From NCBI RefSeq assembly GCF_910593845.1, contig NZ_CAJVAS010000048.1:1-45222 (forward strand): a stretch of DNA of 45,222 nucleotides, given 5' to 3'. Positions within the stretch are counted from its first letter, which is position 1. Each line of letters opens with the position of its first letter. The DNA is from Paenibacillus solanacearum. GTDB lineage: Bacteria; Bacillota; Bacilli; Paenibacillales; NBRC-103111. The notes below the pieces were generated by a model, which had not been told where the DNA came from, did not search any database, and saw only the letters and a program-made list of their open reading frames with translations. This document shows positions 1 through 7,665 of the stretch, piece after piece. Position numbers and translations under genes: made by a program.

Positions 1-9
1 ATACTTCAT
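1..9 (-). CDS. Start of a further minus-strand gene (window edge)
   Basis: An ATG on the minus strand (complement of 7-9) follows an AGAGGCG-like ribosome site at a normal distance. It is probably the first codons (M-K-Y) of a gene that continues the minus-strand operon out of the window. Nothing can be said about the product. Confidence 0.3.
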
Positions 10-96
10 TTTGAGCGCCTCTTTCGTATGTGGGTTTTGTTCTTGCCGGAACGTTTCCCAGTATACAAGAGGGGCTTTTTGCGTTCAAAGCTCAAA

Positions 97-255
97 TTAC
101 TTCATTACAGGAATGGCTCCTTTTGCAAAGATTCGTTCGATTTCAGGCAGATGCTGCTCCCACACTTGCTGGCATGTATGATCGATATATTGTTGGACAT
201 AGGTTTTCAGCATTCCCATAGTCGTCCCTTTGAACGTTTCCGTTAAACTGCTCAT
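97..255 (-). CDS. Small hypothetical protein, 52 aa
   Basis: This short minus-strand reading frame begins at an ATG preceded by GGAGGTG at the usual spacing, and ends at TAA. The product begins MSSLTETFKGTTMGML and ends near KGAIPVMK. It looks soluble and amphipathic, with several Gln, Glu and aromatic residues, and has no signal peptide or obvious membrane segment. I do not recognise the family. It lies 21 bp downstream of the 144-aa membrane protein on the same strand, so the two are probably cotranscribed from the TetR-operator promoter upstream. Confidence 0.6.
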   Translation of the reverse strand: MSSLTETFKGTTMGMLKTYVQQYIDHTCQQVWEQHLPEIERIFAKGAIPVMK

Positions 256-276
256 TTGACACCTCCGTATTTAAGT

Positions 277-711
277 TCAAACCCGATCATAATCGGCTCT
301 CCATGTTTTAATCTCACGTTTAATGGCTTCGGGGGGAGTGCGATCATTAGCAGCCTTCTCACATTGAGACAAAAATTCATCATCCGAAGCGAAGCGCAGT
401 GCGATTACTTGGTTCATCGTCAGACTGGGATCGAGCAGCTTGCCGGTTAATACGAAGTGTCGCAAGTTTTCCTCCGCACGAATCGCGCGATCCTGAGCCT
501 TACATGCGAAAGTCCGGGAAAATATCATGGTCATGACCATCATGAGGGAAAGGGACACGAATAACAGTGGGGCAAACAGCGACACCGTGCTGCGTACCGA
601 AATGAACAGATATACGACTGCAGCCGTCAACGTAATCAAACCGAGCGGCACGAGGAAAAAATGGAATCCCGGAATCAATCTTACGTAATTGCTGTAGTTT
701 TGGGACTTCAT
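277..711 (-). CDS. Membrane protein, DUF6526-like
   Basis: The 144-aa product starts MKSQNYSNYVRLIPGFHFF. The opening, with a short polar stretch, a His-Phe pair and then two hydrophobic segments at roughly residues 13-38 and 45-67, resembles the DUF6526 family of small bacterial membrane proteins; that family call is from memory of the motif. The remaining half is a charged cytoplasmic-type domain. I chose the internal ATG at 711 because AAAGGAGGTG precedes it; the upstream in-frame ATG at 756 lies inside the operator. The gene leads an operon with the 52-aa protein and sits under a TetR-type operator. Its function is unknown. Confidence 0.7.
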   Translation of the reverse strand: MKSQNYSNYVRLIPGFHFFLVPLGLITLTAAVVYLFISVRSTVSLFAPLLFVSLSLMMVMTMIFSRTFACKAQDRAIRAEENLRHFVLTGKLLDPSLTMNQVIALRFASDDEFLSQCEKAANDRTPPEAIKREIKTWRADYDRV

Positions 712-741
712 GGGGGACACCTCCTTTCTCAAAAGTAGTAA

Positions 742-759
742 TGAGTGAGTGCACACTCA
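742..759. promoter_or_regulatory. TetR-type operator, copy 1
   Basis: The 18-mer TGAGTGAGTGCACACTCA is an inverted repeat with TGAGTG/CACTCA arms. It lies immediately downstream of a minus-strand TATAAT (complement of 762-767), so it would cover the start site of the 277-711 operon. An identical copy lies 66 bp away. Confidence 0.65.
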
Positions 760-761
760 AT

Positions 762-792
762 ATTATACACACGAACTCGTTCATCCCAGCAA
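762..792 (-). promoter_or_regulatory. Promoter of the minus-strand membrane-protein operon
   Basis: On the minus strand a perfect TATAAT is at 767-762. A weak TTGCTG -35-like box is at 792-787, with a long 19-bp spacer. The position just upstream of operator copy 1 supports the assignment. Confidence 0.45.
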
Positions 793-800
793 TTCATCGC

Positions 801-829
801 TTGACTTTGAGTGAGTGCACACTCATAAT
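801..829 (+). promoter_or_regulatory. Promoter of the TetR gene with embedded operator (copy 2 at 808-825)
   Basis: TTGACT at 801-806 and CATAAT at 824-829 are separated by 17 bp. The second identical copy of TGAGTGAGTGCACACTCA (808-825) lies almost exactly between the two boxes. This is the arrangement expected for autorepression by the regulator encoded just downstream. Confidence 0.7.
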
Positions 830-878
830 GTGAGCATATACAGCTTTTCATGCCATGTCAATAGAGTGAGGGATGATC

Positions 879-1469
879 TTGGATTTAAAAAATAAAATTT
901 CTGAAGCTGCCGAGCAAGTGTTATTAACGAACGGATTGGCCAAAACCACGACGAAGGAAATTGCCCGGGCGGCCGGCTGCTCTGAAGGATCGTTATATAA
1001 TCATTTTCGCAACAAGGAGGATATATTTCTTCATGTGTTGCGGGGGCAGCTGAAACATTTGATGGGAACCTTATCCTCGCTGCCAAACCTTGTCGGTAAA
1101 GAACCGGTGCTTAAAAATTTGGAGCAGGTGTCTCTTGCGGCATTAGGGGATTTCAGCAATTCCATGTCTTTGATCTGTTCTATTTTCTCGGAACCGGATA
1201 TTCTGCTTCGCCATCGAGAAGGATTTACGACAAGAAATGAAGGTCCTCACAGAGCAAATGAGGCTGTGGAAGCGTACTTGTTGAAAGAGAAACAGTACGG
1301 CAGAATCCCCGAGGAGATGGATCCGAGAGCCGCCGCGGATTTATTACTGGGCAGTTGCTTTCAACATGCGTTTCAGTTGAATTTCCTGGGTAAAGTCGAA
1401 ACTAAAGAAGAGCAGACCGACTTTGTGAGCCGTGTATTGAAGACATTATTTCCAGTCGAAAGCACATAA
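879..1469 (+). CDS. TetR/AcrR family transcriptional regulator
   Basis: The product is about 196 aa. Residues 5-50 form a TetR N-terminal helix-turn-helix, with TTKEIARAAGCSEGSLYNHF as the recognition region, followed by an all-helical ligand/dimer domain. I place the start at TTG 879 rather than ATG 873: GAGGG at 868-872 abuts the ATG but is 6 nt from the TTG. ATG 873 would add two residues. The gene is divergent from the 277-711 operon and both promoters carry the same operator, so it most likely represses both itself and that operon. The inducer is unknown. Confidence 0.85.
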   Translation: MDLKNKISEAAEQVLLTNGLAKTTTKEIARAAGCSEGSLYNHFRNKEDIFLHVLRGQLKHLMGTLSSLPNLVGKEPVLKNLEQVSLAALGDFSNSMSLICSIFSEPDILLRHREGFTTRNEGPHRANEAVEAYLLKEKQYGRIPEEMDPRAAADLLLGSCFQHAFQLNFLGKVETKEEQTDFVSRVLKTLFPVEST

Positions 1470-1602
1470 TGGGGCATATAAGACTAAGCCAACGTTAACG
1501 ATAATTGTTCTTAAAATATAATAAGAATTAGCCTTCTATTTTCTTAAGATTAGCCTGATACATTGGTTAACAGGAGAATCCGAAATAGGAGGCGCATCCC
1601 CA

Positions 1603-2343
1603 ATGAATGATCATGTAAAACGAGAATGGACTAACGAATTCGCTATAGGGTTTCCCGGTCGCTGGGTTGGAGGGATTTCTCTTATTGTAAGTCCCTTGCT
1701 TCTGCTGGTAGGCGTATTAATCCGCAGGCAGTTTCATTTCTTCTTTCCAGAGCAGCTTGCGGCCGTTCAGATGCATCCGATTCTAATGGCCGTGTCTTAC
1801 AGCTGTTTTGCCGCGGGCAATCTGCTTTTGTGTCCTGCCGTCATTGTGCTTGCCGGGTTAATAGGGAGAAGGAAGCCCGGCTGGGCAATGTGGGGCGGAG
1901 TATTCACGATATTCGGATTGTTTGCCCGAACATTTCATTCCGGTGTTGACCATCTTGCTTTTCAATTAGTCCGAAATCAAAGCATTGAGCTTGCTACCGA
2001 GGTCGTTGCGAACTCCTATGGGGCGTTTCATATATTCTGTACTCTTAACCTCGCCATCATGATGGGTTGGATATTGCTCGCGGTCGGAGCCTTTCGTTCT
2101 GGTACACTTCATCCGCTCTCTTCTGTCGCTCTCGCTCTTATGGCTACTCTTCCGTTAGGTGTGCTCAAAGGCACTACACCGTTTTCCATGATAGCTATTA
2201 CTGGACTTTGTATTTCATTTATTCCATTGGGCATCAAGATATTGCGTCATGGAGAGAAACCCGGCATTGGAAATATTCTCATCTGGTCCATACGTATTAT
2301 ATTGGTAGGAGGCATTTTCTTTTATTTCGGGCAGCAGGGCTGA
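1603..2343 (+). CDS. Polytopic membrane protein of unknown function
   Basis: The 246-aa protein has about seven hydrophobic segments, beginning near residue 22 (GGISLIVSPLLLLVGVLI) and ending near the C-terminus. Several His residues lie in or near membrane segments, as in QMHP, RTFHSGVDH and AFHIF, which would suit a metal- or haem-related membrane protein, but no family motif is recognised. GGAGG lies about 10 nt before the ATG. It stands alone between the TetR gene and a convergent pseudogene. Confidence 0.7.
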   Translation: MNDHVKREWTNEFAIGFPGRWVGGISLIVSPLLLLVGVLIRRQFHFFFPEQLAAVQMHPILMAVSYSCFAAGNLLLCPAVIVLAGLIGRRKPGWAMWGGVFTIFGLFARTFHSGVDHLAFQLVRNQSIELATEVVANSYGAFHIFCTLNLAIMMGWILLAVGAFRSGTLHPLSSVALALMATLPLGVLKGTTPFSMIAITGLCISFIPLGIKILRHGEKPGIGNILIWSIRIILVGGIFFYFGQQG

Positions 2344-2356
2344 CCGCTTACAAGAC

Positions 2357-2389
2357 TCGGCAGCCGGTCATTGATGATCCGTCTGCCGA
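2357..2389. terminator. Weak hairpin between convergent genes
   Basis: TCGGCAG and CTGCCGA form a 7-bp stem around a long loop in the 63-bp gap between convergent genes. There is no strong T-run, so this is a tentative terminator. Confidence 0.3.
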
Positions 2390-2406
2390 TTTGATATGGG
2401 GTTGAC

Positions 2407-4408
2407 CTATGGAATTTGAGCTAGACGTTTATCCAGGCTGCTTGCAGCCTCAGTTAATCGCTTCTGAACAGCGGCAGGGGAATGTGCAGTCAATAGTGAT
2501 TTGAACACGGTCGTCATATTAAGCATTTGCAGTTTAGGATTTCGATACATGCTAGGACTCACCGCGTAATTCAATTCCTCGTACATAACCTTCATACCCG
2601 CATCTTCTGTAAGCTTCCATTGTTGTATGGCTGCTTTGGAGGTCAGCATTTCCTGCTTGGCCCAGTCCCGCTGGAACCCGCTTTCCGGATTTAGAATGAC
2701 ATCCTTCATAAATTTCCATGCAAGCGGTTGTTGTTCGGAAGCTGCTGCGATGGACAGCGTGCTGATCGACACGGAGTTTGCCCTCACGCTGCTGGTTAGA
2801 CGGGGAACGGATACAACGCCAACATTTTCGGCGTCCCAAGCTCTTAACAAAAAGGAGTAATTTAGAGCCTTCGATACGCCCATTCCGGCGTTACCGGTTC
2901 GAAGCTCCGTAAGCATGTCGTTATAGGGGCTGGAGGTTTGCTTGATGGCTTTGCTGTTATCCACGCCTGTGACCAAGCCGGCAACGGCTTCTGCAATTAC
3001 AGGACTATCAAAATAACCGCTGAAGGTGCTGCCGTCAGGCGAAAGTAGGCTTTTCCCCTTACTATGGGCCAATGTTTCAAATAAGGAGAGTTCCATCGGC
3101 ACGGCACTGCCGTAAATTTCCCTTCCTTGCACGGCATTGGCATCCTTCAGGAGAATGGAGGTGTTAAAGAACTGCTCCCAAGTCCAATCATCTGTAGGCT
3201 CCGGCAATCCGGCCACGCGGAACCAGCCTTTATGGTAAAAGACGACCATGGGGTCCGGTGTCATCGGAATCCCCGTTAATTTTCCATTCACAGTAGCAAA
3301 GTCAATCAACGGTTTGTATATATCATCCGTTGTCATGCCTTCGCTCTTGTAAAACGGCAGCAGATCGGCAAACGTCCCCTTGTGACTGAGTTCTGCATCG
3401 TAGGCGCCGAAAACAAGATCCATCGGTTGTTTTTCCTCCATCCGTTTAACCAGTGAGCTATGGTAGCTTTCTGACGGGAGAAAAACAAAGGTGATTTTTA
3501 CTCCTTCATGGGCAGCTTCGAACAGCTTGGCATGCTTTTGAAATGTATTCATCCTGTTCACCCATGTGGTGGAGCTATTTTTGGGGAAGAGGATCGTTAA
3601 TTCATGGGTCTGCGGGGGGTTCTCCGGTTTTTGAATTTTCGGCGTAGCTGTTCTAGTTTGCAGGTTAAATGTATCTCCTGCGGACAGGAAGTAAAATTTC
3701 TCACGCTTCCGGTCTTTGGACTTTTCATCATATATGGCAACCTTACTGTTTCCGACCACTTCAAACGTATCCCCCGAAACAACGATAGCCGTCCCCTCAT
3801 CGATTCCAATACCGAGGAGCTCCGGATATTTTTCGATAACTTCAAGCAGATCAAACTCGCGGTTCCTAGCCAATAAATGCTGGTCAATAGCAACATTTTT
3901 GAGAAAGCCAAACCCTTCAAGATGGTCTCCGATCATAACGGTGTTTGAGCGGGTGCCGGCCGCCGACGATAAACACGCCCGCGGCTTTCTGGAGCGGCTC
4001 TACAAATTCATCCTGGTTGGCTGTGTTAGGGTCCCTCGTATGAAGTACAGTTACATCCGTAAATCCAGCATTATAAAAAGAGCGCAACGTTGGCCACGAC
4101 TTTCCGAAATGTTCACCTTCATCCGCAGTCGGTATAACCACAATGGGTTTCGTCTTGTCATGAAACAGTTGGGCAAACCCCGTCACACTGCCAGTTCCGC
4201 CACCGTGAATATACAGCTTACCGTTGGAGCTCTTCGCGCTAGGTTTGATGAGCAGTGGTTTAGCGACGAATAAAGCAACCAGCAGAACACATATACAAGA
4301 AAACAACACCATAAGCAGTAACTGCTTTTTTTTCAAATCGACTCCCCCTCTTCTTGTAGTCTTCGGCTTCATCACCGATTGATTCACCTCCATGCCCATG
4401 TTAGACAA
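2407..4408 (-). pseudogene. Broken S51 peptidase (cyanophycinase-like) fused to a solute-binding domain
   Basis: Two overlapping minus-strand frames carry one disrupted gene. Frame 1 (4408-3917; likely start TTG 4336 after AGAGGGGGAG, or ATG 4372) gives an N-terminal membrane/signal segment and then an S51 N-terminus, with GKLYIHGGG, IVVIPTADE, VTVLHTRD and GVFIVGGR. Frame 2 resumes with RSNTVMIGDHLEGFGFLKN and IGIDEGTAIVVSGDTFEV, which match the C-terminal half of cyanophycinase-like S51 proteins. The segment expected between them, which holds the GGSSAGA-type nucleophile serine, is absent and the frame changes at about 3945-3965. Downstream in frame 2 an SBP type-1 module of about 390 aa follows (HELTILFPKNSS to the end). 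The peptidase is therefore dead. An SBP-only product of up to 509 aa could still be made but would lack a signal peptide. Confidence 0.75.
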
Positions 4409-4474
4409 AATAAGTTGGGGGAAAGTCGCAAAGTGTATAAGGACTTTTCAGGAAATATAGCATCCTATAAGTGG

Positions 4475-4493
4475 TAAAATATGTTATATTTTA
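4475..4493. promoter_or_regulatory. Perfect inverted repeat upstream of the sigma-SBP fusion
   Basis: TAAAATATGTTATATTTTA has 8-bp perfect arms around GTT. It lies 31 bp before the TTG start of the sigma fusion, in the AT-rich intergenic stretch shared with the divergent pseudogene. It may be an operator or part of the promoter. No classic -35/-10 pair stands out. Confidence 0.4.
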
Positions 4494-4524
4494 AGGGAGA
4501 TATGAAGCGAGAGGAGTGGCTTGA

Positions 4525-6948
4525 TTGACGAATGAGAAGCACCATGAGCCTCTGGAGCATCACTATGAACGGTTAAAAAAATACGTGATTCATAAAGTCG
4601 GAGAGGATCGGGCAGAGGACATCGTCCAGCAGGTTTTTCTCAAAGCGCACCAATCGCTTTCGGCGTTTAGGCATGAATCCGAACTATATACTTGGCTTTA
4701 TAAAATTGCGCAGAACACCATAATAAATGAAGAAAAGCGGAGCTACCGTAAAAGGGAGCTGCCTGCGGATCGCGAAGAGATGTACCGTTTTGTTACGGCC
4801 GATTTTACAAGGGATGTTGATTTTCAGATTGATTTGGGGACGGCTATGAGACATTTGGATCCAATGGATCAAGACATCATATCCATGCGATTTGCAGTCG
4901 GATTGCCTTTTGCCGAAATATCATCCCAGCTGGAGTTAAATGAAAGCACAGTGAAGAATCGGTTATACCGGTGCATTGGGAAAATGAAAAACGTGCTTGA
5001 AGATTGGCACTCTCCTGAGCCATTATCTACAAAGCAATTGTTTATTATGGTGAATATGCTTGAAAGACAGAGGCATATGAAGCAAGACGATCAGGCTATG
5101 GACGATATTATGAATTTACTTCGAAAAAACTTTCAACGTGTTACAACGTTGCTTAATTATGTTCCGACGCAAAAGATTACTTATGAAGTGTATCCCAACA
5201 TTGAATCGTTTCATAAGTCGCTTAAGAGACCTGTCGATATATGCGCGGACTCCTTTACGGGGGTAAATCGGGTAAGCATGGTTTCTCCCCTTAATCCGGG
5301 ACCGACACGCTGCTATGAAGATGTGCTGCGCTCCGCCTTATATTTGTTTGGGTCAAAACTGGCCCAACAGCTCAATCCTCGTCTCCCTAGATGGCTATAC
5401 GAAGGGGTAGGCGAATATATAGGGATGGAGAGACCTCGCGCGTGGGTAAAAAGATCGTTATCTGCTAGAATGCGATCGGATGAAATTCCTACATACAACG
5501 AAATTATGACGACCTTTAATGGAACATTTTCAAACGGTGTCCCGCGTCTTCATATCAGTTACACCTTGGTGGATTTTATTCATACCCGTTACGGGCTGCC
5601 ACTGTTACAGCGTTTACTGCGGGAGCCGGAGGTTGAATCTGCTTTTCACAAAGACTTGGCGGAGCTGGAATCCGAGTGGAGACAATTCGTATGCGATAAT
5701 TATTTGAGCCATACCATTACGACAGCCCCTGCGACGGGATCGGCAGAGGGGGCGGAGGAGCTTGTAATCCTGATCCCGACAGCATCGTCGGGTTCATTCA
5801 GAAATCGGGCGCAACTGTTTCAGAAGCACGCACAGCTGTTCGAGAAGGCGAACCCCGGCGTTATCGTTACCATTGAAACATTCGATCATTGGGGACGGGA
5901 GATGTATTTGCGAAGACGCTTGCAGAGGGGGGAGCCGGTCGATCTCGTGTTAAGCAATTTTTATGCTTCATTGGCGCAAGAAGGGGTATATGCCGATCTG
6001 CTTCCGTTCTATCAAGCGGATCGGATGACCACCGACGACCTGTACAAGACGCTGGCCGACATGACGACCGTTAATGGGAGGCTGACCGGCATTCCGATGT
6101 CGCCGCAGCCGCTGGTGCTTTTTTACAATAAAGAATGGTTCGATCAGATGGGCTTGGCTTATCCGAGCGGTGCGATGACTTGGCAGCAATATTTCGAAAT
6201 TTCCAAGAAGCTGAAGACGGCTAATCGTGAAACCGGGAAGGCAGTCTACGGGAGCGTAACGCCGTTTGACATGCAGTTCCTCGAAACGGTTGCGCTCAGC
6301 AACGGACTTCAGGTAGTGTCGCCCGACGACACCACGCTGACCGGGTACATCGACGCCGAATCGGTCGCAGAGGCGTTGAAGGAGGTGCTCGATGGAATCA
6401 ACAAAGGAACGAGCAGCAAGCTGGTATCGAACTCCATGATGCCGCCATTCGAGGAGCTTAAGAGCCATAATACAGGAATGGCAATCGGCCAGGCGGGGAT
6501 GTATTTTTATTTGTCTAAGAGAAGGAGCGACTTCGGCGTGGCCGCCATCCCGAAGCCAGCCCACGGCGTTCAAGCGACTTCCTCCTATATCACCACGTTA
6601 TCGATGATCGCAAGCTCGAATAAACAGCAGTTGGCCTGGAAGTTTATGAAGGATGTGATCCTTGACGGGAACAGCCCCTTTCATGAGGATTGGGGGAAGC
6701 TGGAGCTGCTTACCTCCAAAGCCGCCGTTCACAAGCTCGAACTACATCTGGACCCGGACATGAAAGTGCTGTACGAGCAGCTTGATTATGCCAATAAGCC
6801 TGTCTTGTACCGAAATCCCAGGATTAGAAAAATTAATCCATCCGATCTGCTGAGAAAGCTCGCCTCCTCGAAATCGAAGAAATCCATGCAGCGAGAGCTA
6901 TCGGAAGCTGCGCTCCAGTTTGACGCTTATATGGAAACCTTAACGTGA
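4525..6948 (+). CDS. ECF sigma factor / degenerate gluzincin / SBP fusion
   Basis: The 807-aa product has three parts. Residues 13-75 are sigma-70 region 2 (RAEDIVQQVFLKAHQSL, then YTWLYKIAQNTI). Residues 105-157 are region 4 (LDPMDQDIISMRF, then ESTVKNRLYRCIGKMK). Residues 165-395 resemble the peptidase-MA/gluzincin domains seen on some Bacillus sigma factors: the downstream RLPRWLYEGVGEYIG is kept but the HExxH position reads SALYL, so the zinc site is lost. After a Gly/Ala-rich linker (398-412), residues 413-807 form a complete type-1 solute-binding module collinear with that in the divergent pseudogene. No hydrophobic segment separates the parts, so the SBP would be cytosolic. The start is TTG 4525 with GAGGAG 8 nt upstream. 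The DNA is AT-richer over the first half and clearly GC-richer over the SBP half, which suggests a recent fusion. Confidence 0.85.
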   Translation: MTNEKHHEPLEHHYERLKKYVIHKVGEDRAEDIVQQVFLKAHQSLSAFRHESELYTWLYKIAQNTIINEEKRSYRKRELPADREEMYRFVTADFTRDVDFQIDLGTAMRHLDPMDQDIISMRFAVGLPFAEISSQLELNESTVKNRLYRCIGKMKNVLEDWHSPEPLSTKQLFIMVNMLERQRHMKQDDQAMDDIMNLLRKNFQRVTTLLNYVPTQKITYEVYPNIESFHKSLKRPVDICADSFTGVNRVSMVSPLNPGPTRCYEDVLRSALYLFGSKLAQQLNPRLPRWLYEGVGEYIGMERPRAWVKRSLSARMRSDEIPTYNEIMTTFNGTFSNGVPRLHISYTLVDFIHTRYGLPLLQRLLREPEVESAFHKDLAELESEWRQFVCDNYLSHTITTAPATGSAEGAEELVILIPTASSGSFRNRAQLFQKHAQLFEKANPGVIVTIETFDHWGREMYLRRRLQRGEPVDLVLSNFYASLAQEGVYADLLPFYQADRMTTDDLYKTLADMTTVNGRLTGIPMSPQPLVLFYNKEWFDQMGLAYPSGAMTWQQYFEISKKLKTANRETGKAVYGSVTPFDMQFLETVALSNGLQVVSPDDTTLTGYIDAESVAEALKEVLDGINKGTSSKLVSNSMMPPFEELKSHNTGMAIGQAGMYFYLSKRRSDFGVAAIPKPAHGVQATSSYITTLSMIASSNKQQLAWKFMKDVILDGNSPFHEDWGKLELLTSKAAVHKLELHLDPDMKVLYEQLDYANKPVLYRNPRIRKINPSDLLRKLASSKSKKSMQRELSEAALQFDAYMETLT

Positions 6949-6988
6949 AGCGGTGGGGTCAATTGAAATCATGAATGGAGGGAAATGC

Positions 6989-7609
6989 ATGCCGCACGAA
7001 AATAAGCCCGGTCAAATCGTCATTCTCAATGGCAATCCGCGGGCTGGGAAGACCAGTATTGTCCATGCGATCCAGAATACGTTTGAGGAGGTATGGATGA
7101 ACGTGGGGGGCAGTCTATTCAAGAAAATGACGCCTGAACGCTACCAGCCGGGGATCTCGCTTCGGCCTGGAGGGGAACGCCCCGACCTTGAGCCTCTCAT
7201 TGTGACCTTGTATGAGGCGATGTATGAGTCCATTGCGGCACATAGCCGCTTAGGACTGAATGTCGTGGCGGATGTCTGGCACCACGACTCTTACTCTAGC
7301 CCTCGAGGAATTCTTCCCAGATGCGCCAGGATCCTGAGTGGATTGCCGGTTTTATTTGTGGGGGTGCGATGTCCGATAGAGGTTGTCATGCAGCGGCGGA
7401 TCGCGACTTGGAATGCCGGCTACGAAGAAGACGGTTCCGTACCGAAGCCGGTGGGATTGTGGCAGCACGCTGTCCATGTGCCGGGCATTTACGACATGGA
7501 AGTGGATACTTCAATTCTTAGCCCCGAGGAGTGTGCCCGTCAGATCCGTCAGCGTCTCGAAGAGGGCCCGCCGTTCTCGGCTTTTCATAGTCATGAGGAC
7601 ATGATGTAG
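6989..7609 (+). CDS. Chloramphenicol phosphotransferase-like P-loop protein
   Basis: The 206-aa protein opens with GQIVILNGNPRAGKTSIV, a Walker A loop (GNPRAGKT). Later come VVADVWHHD and a lid-like region (GVRCPIEVVMQRRIATWN), the layout of the CPT-like/nucleotide-kinase-like group. These proteins phosphorylate small molecules using ATP; the substrate cannot be read from the sequence. The start at ATG 6989 is preceded by GGAGGG at 6 nt. Upstream in-frame ATGs lack a ribosome site. It lies 40 bp after the sigma fusion with no terminator seen between, so cotranscription is possible. Confidence 0.65.
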   Translation: MPHENKPGQIVILNGNPRAGKTSIVHAIQNTFEEVWMNVGGSLFKKMTPERYQPGISLRPGGERPDLEPLIVTLYEAMYESIAAHSRLGLNVVADVWHHDSYSSPRGILPRCARILSGLPVLFVGVRCPIEVVMQRRIATWNAGYEEDGSVPKPVGLWQHAVHVPGIYDMEVDTSILSPEECARQIRQRLEEGPPFSAFHSHEDMM

Positions 7610-7619
7610 ATGCAATCGT

Positions 7620-7654
7620 AGGACCAAGCCCCCATGACAGGCGGGCTTGGTCCT
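7620..7654. terminator. Hairpin terminator between convergent genes
   Basis: AGGACCAAGCCC pairs perfectly with GGGCTTGGTCCT, a 12-bp stem placed between the stop of the P-loop gene and the stop of the convergent serine hydrolase. It probably serves both strands. The T-run is weak. Confidence 0.7.
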
Positions 7655-7665
7655 TGCATTATTAA

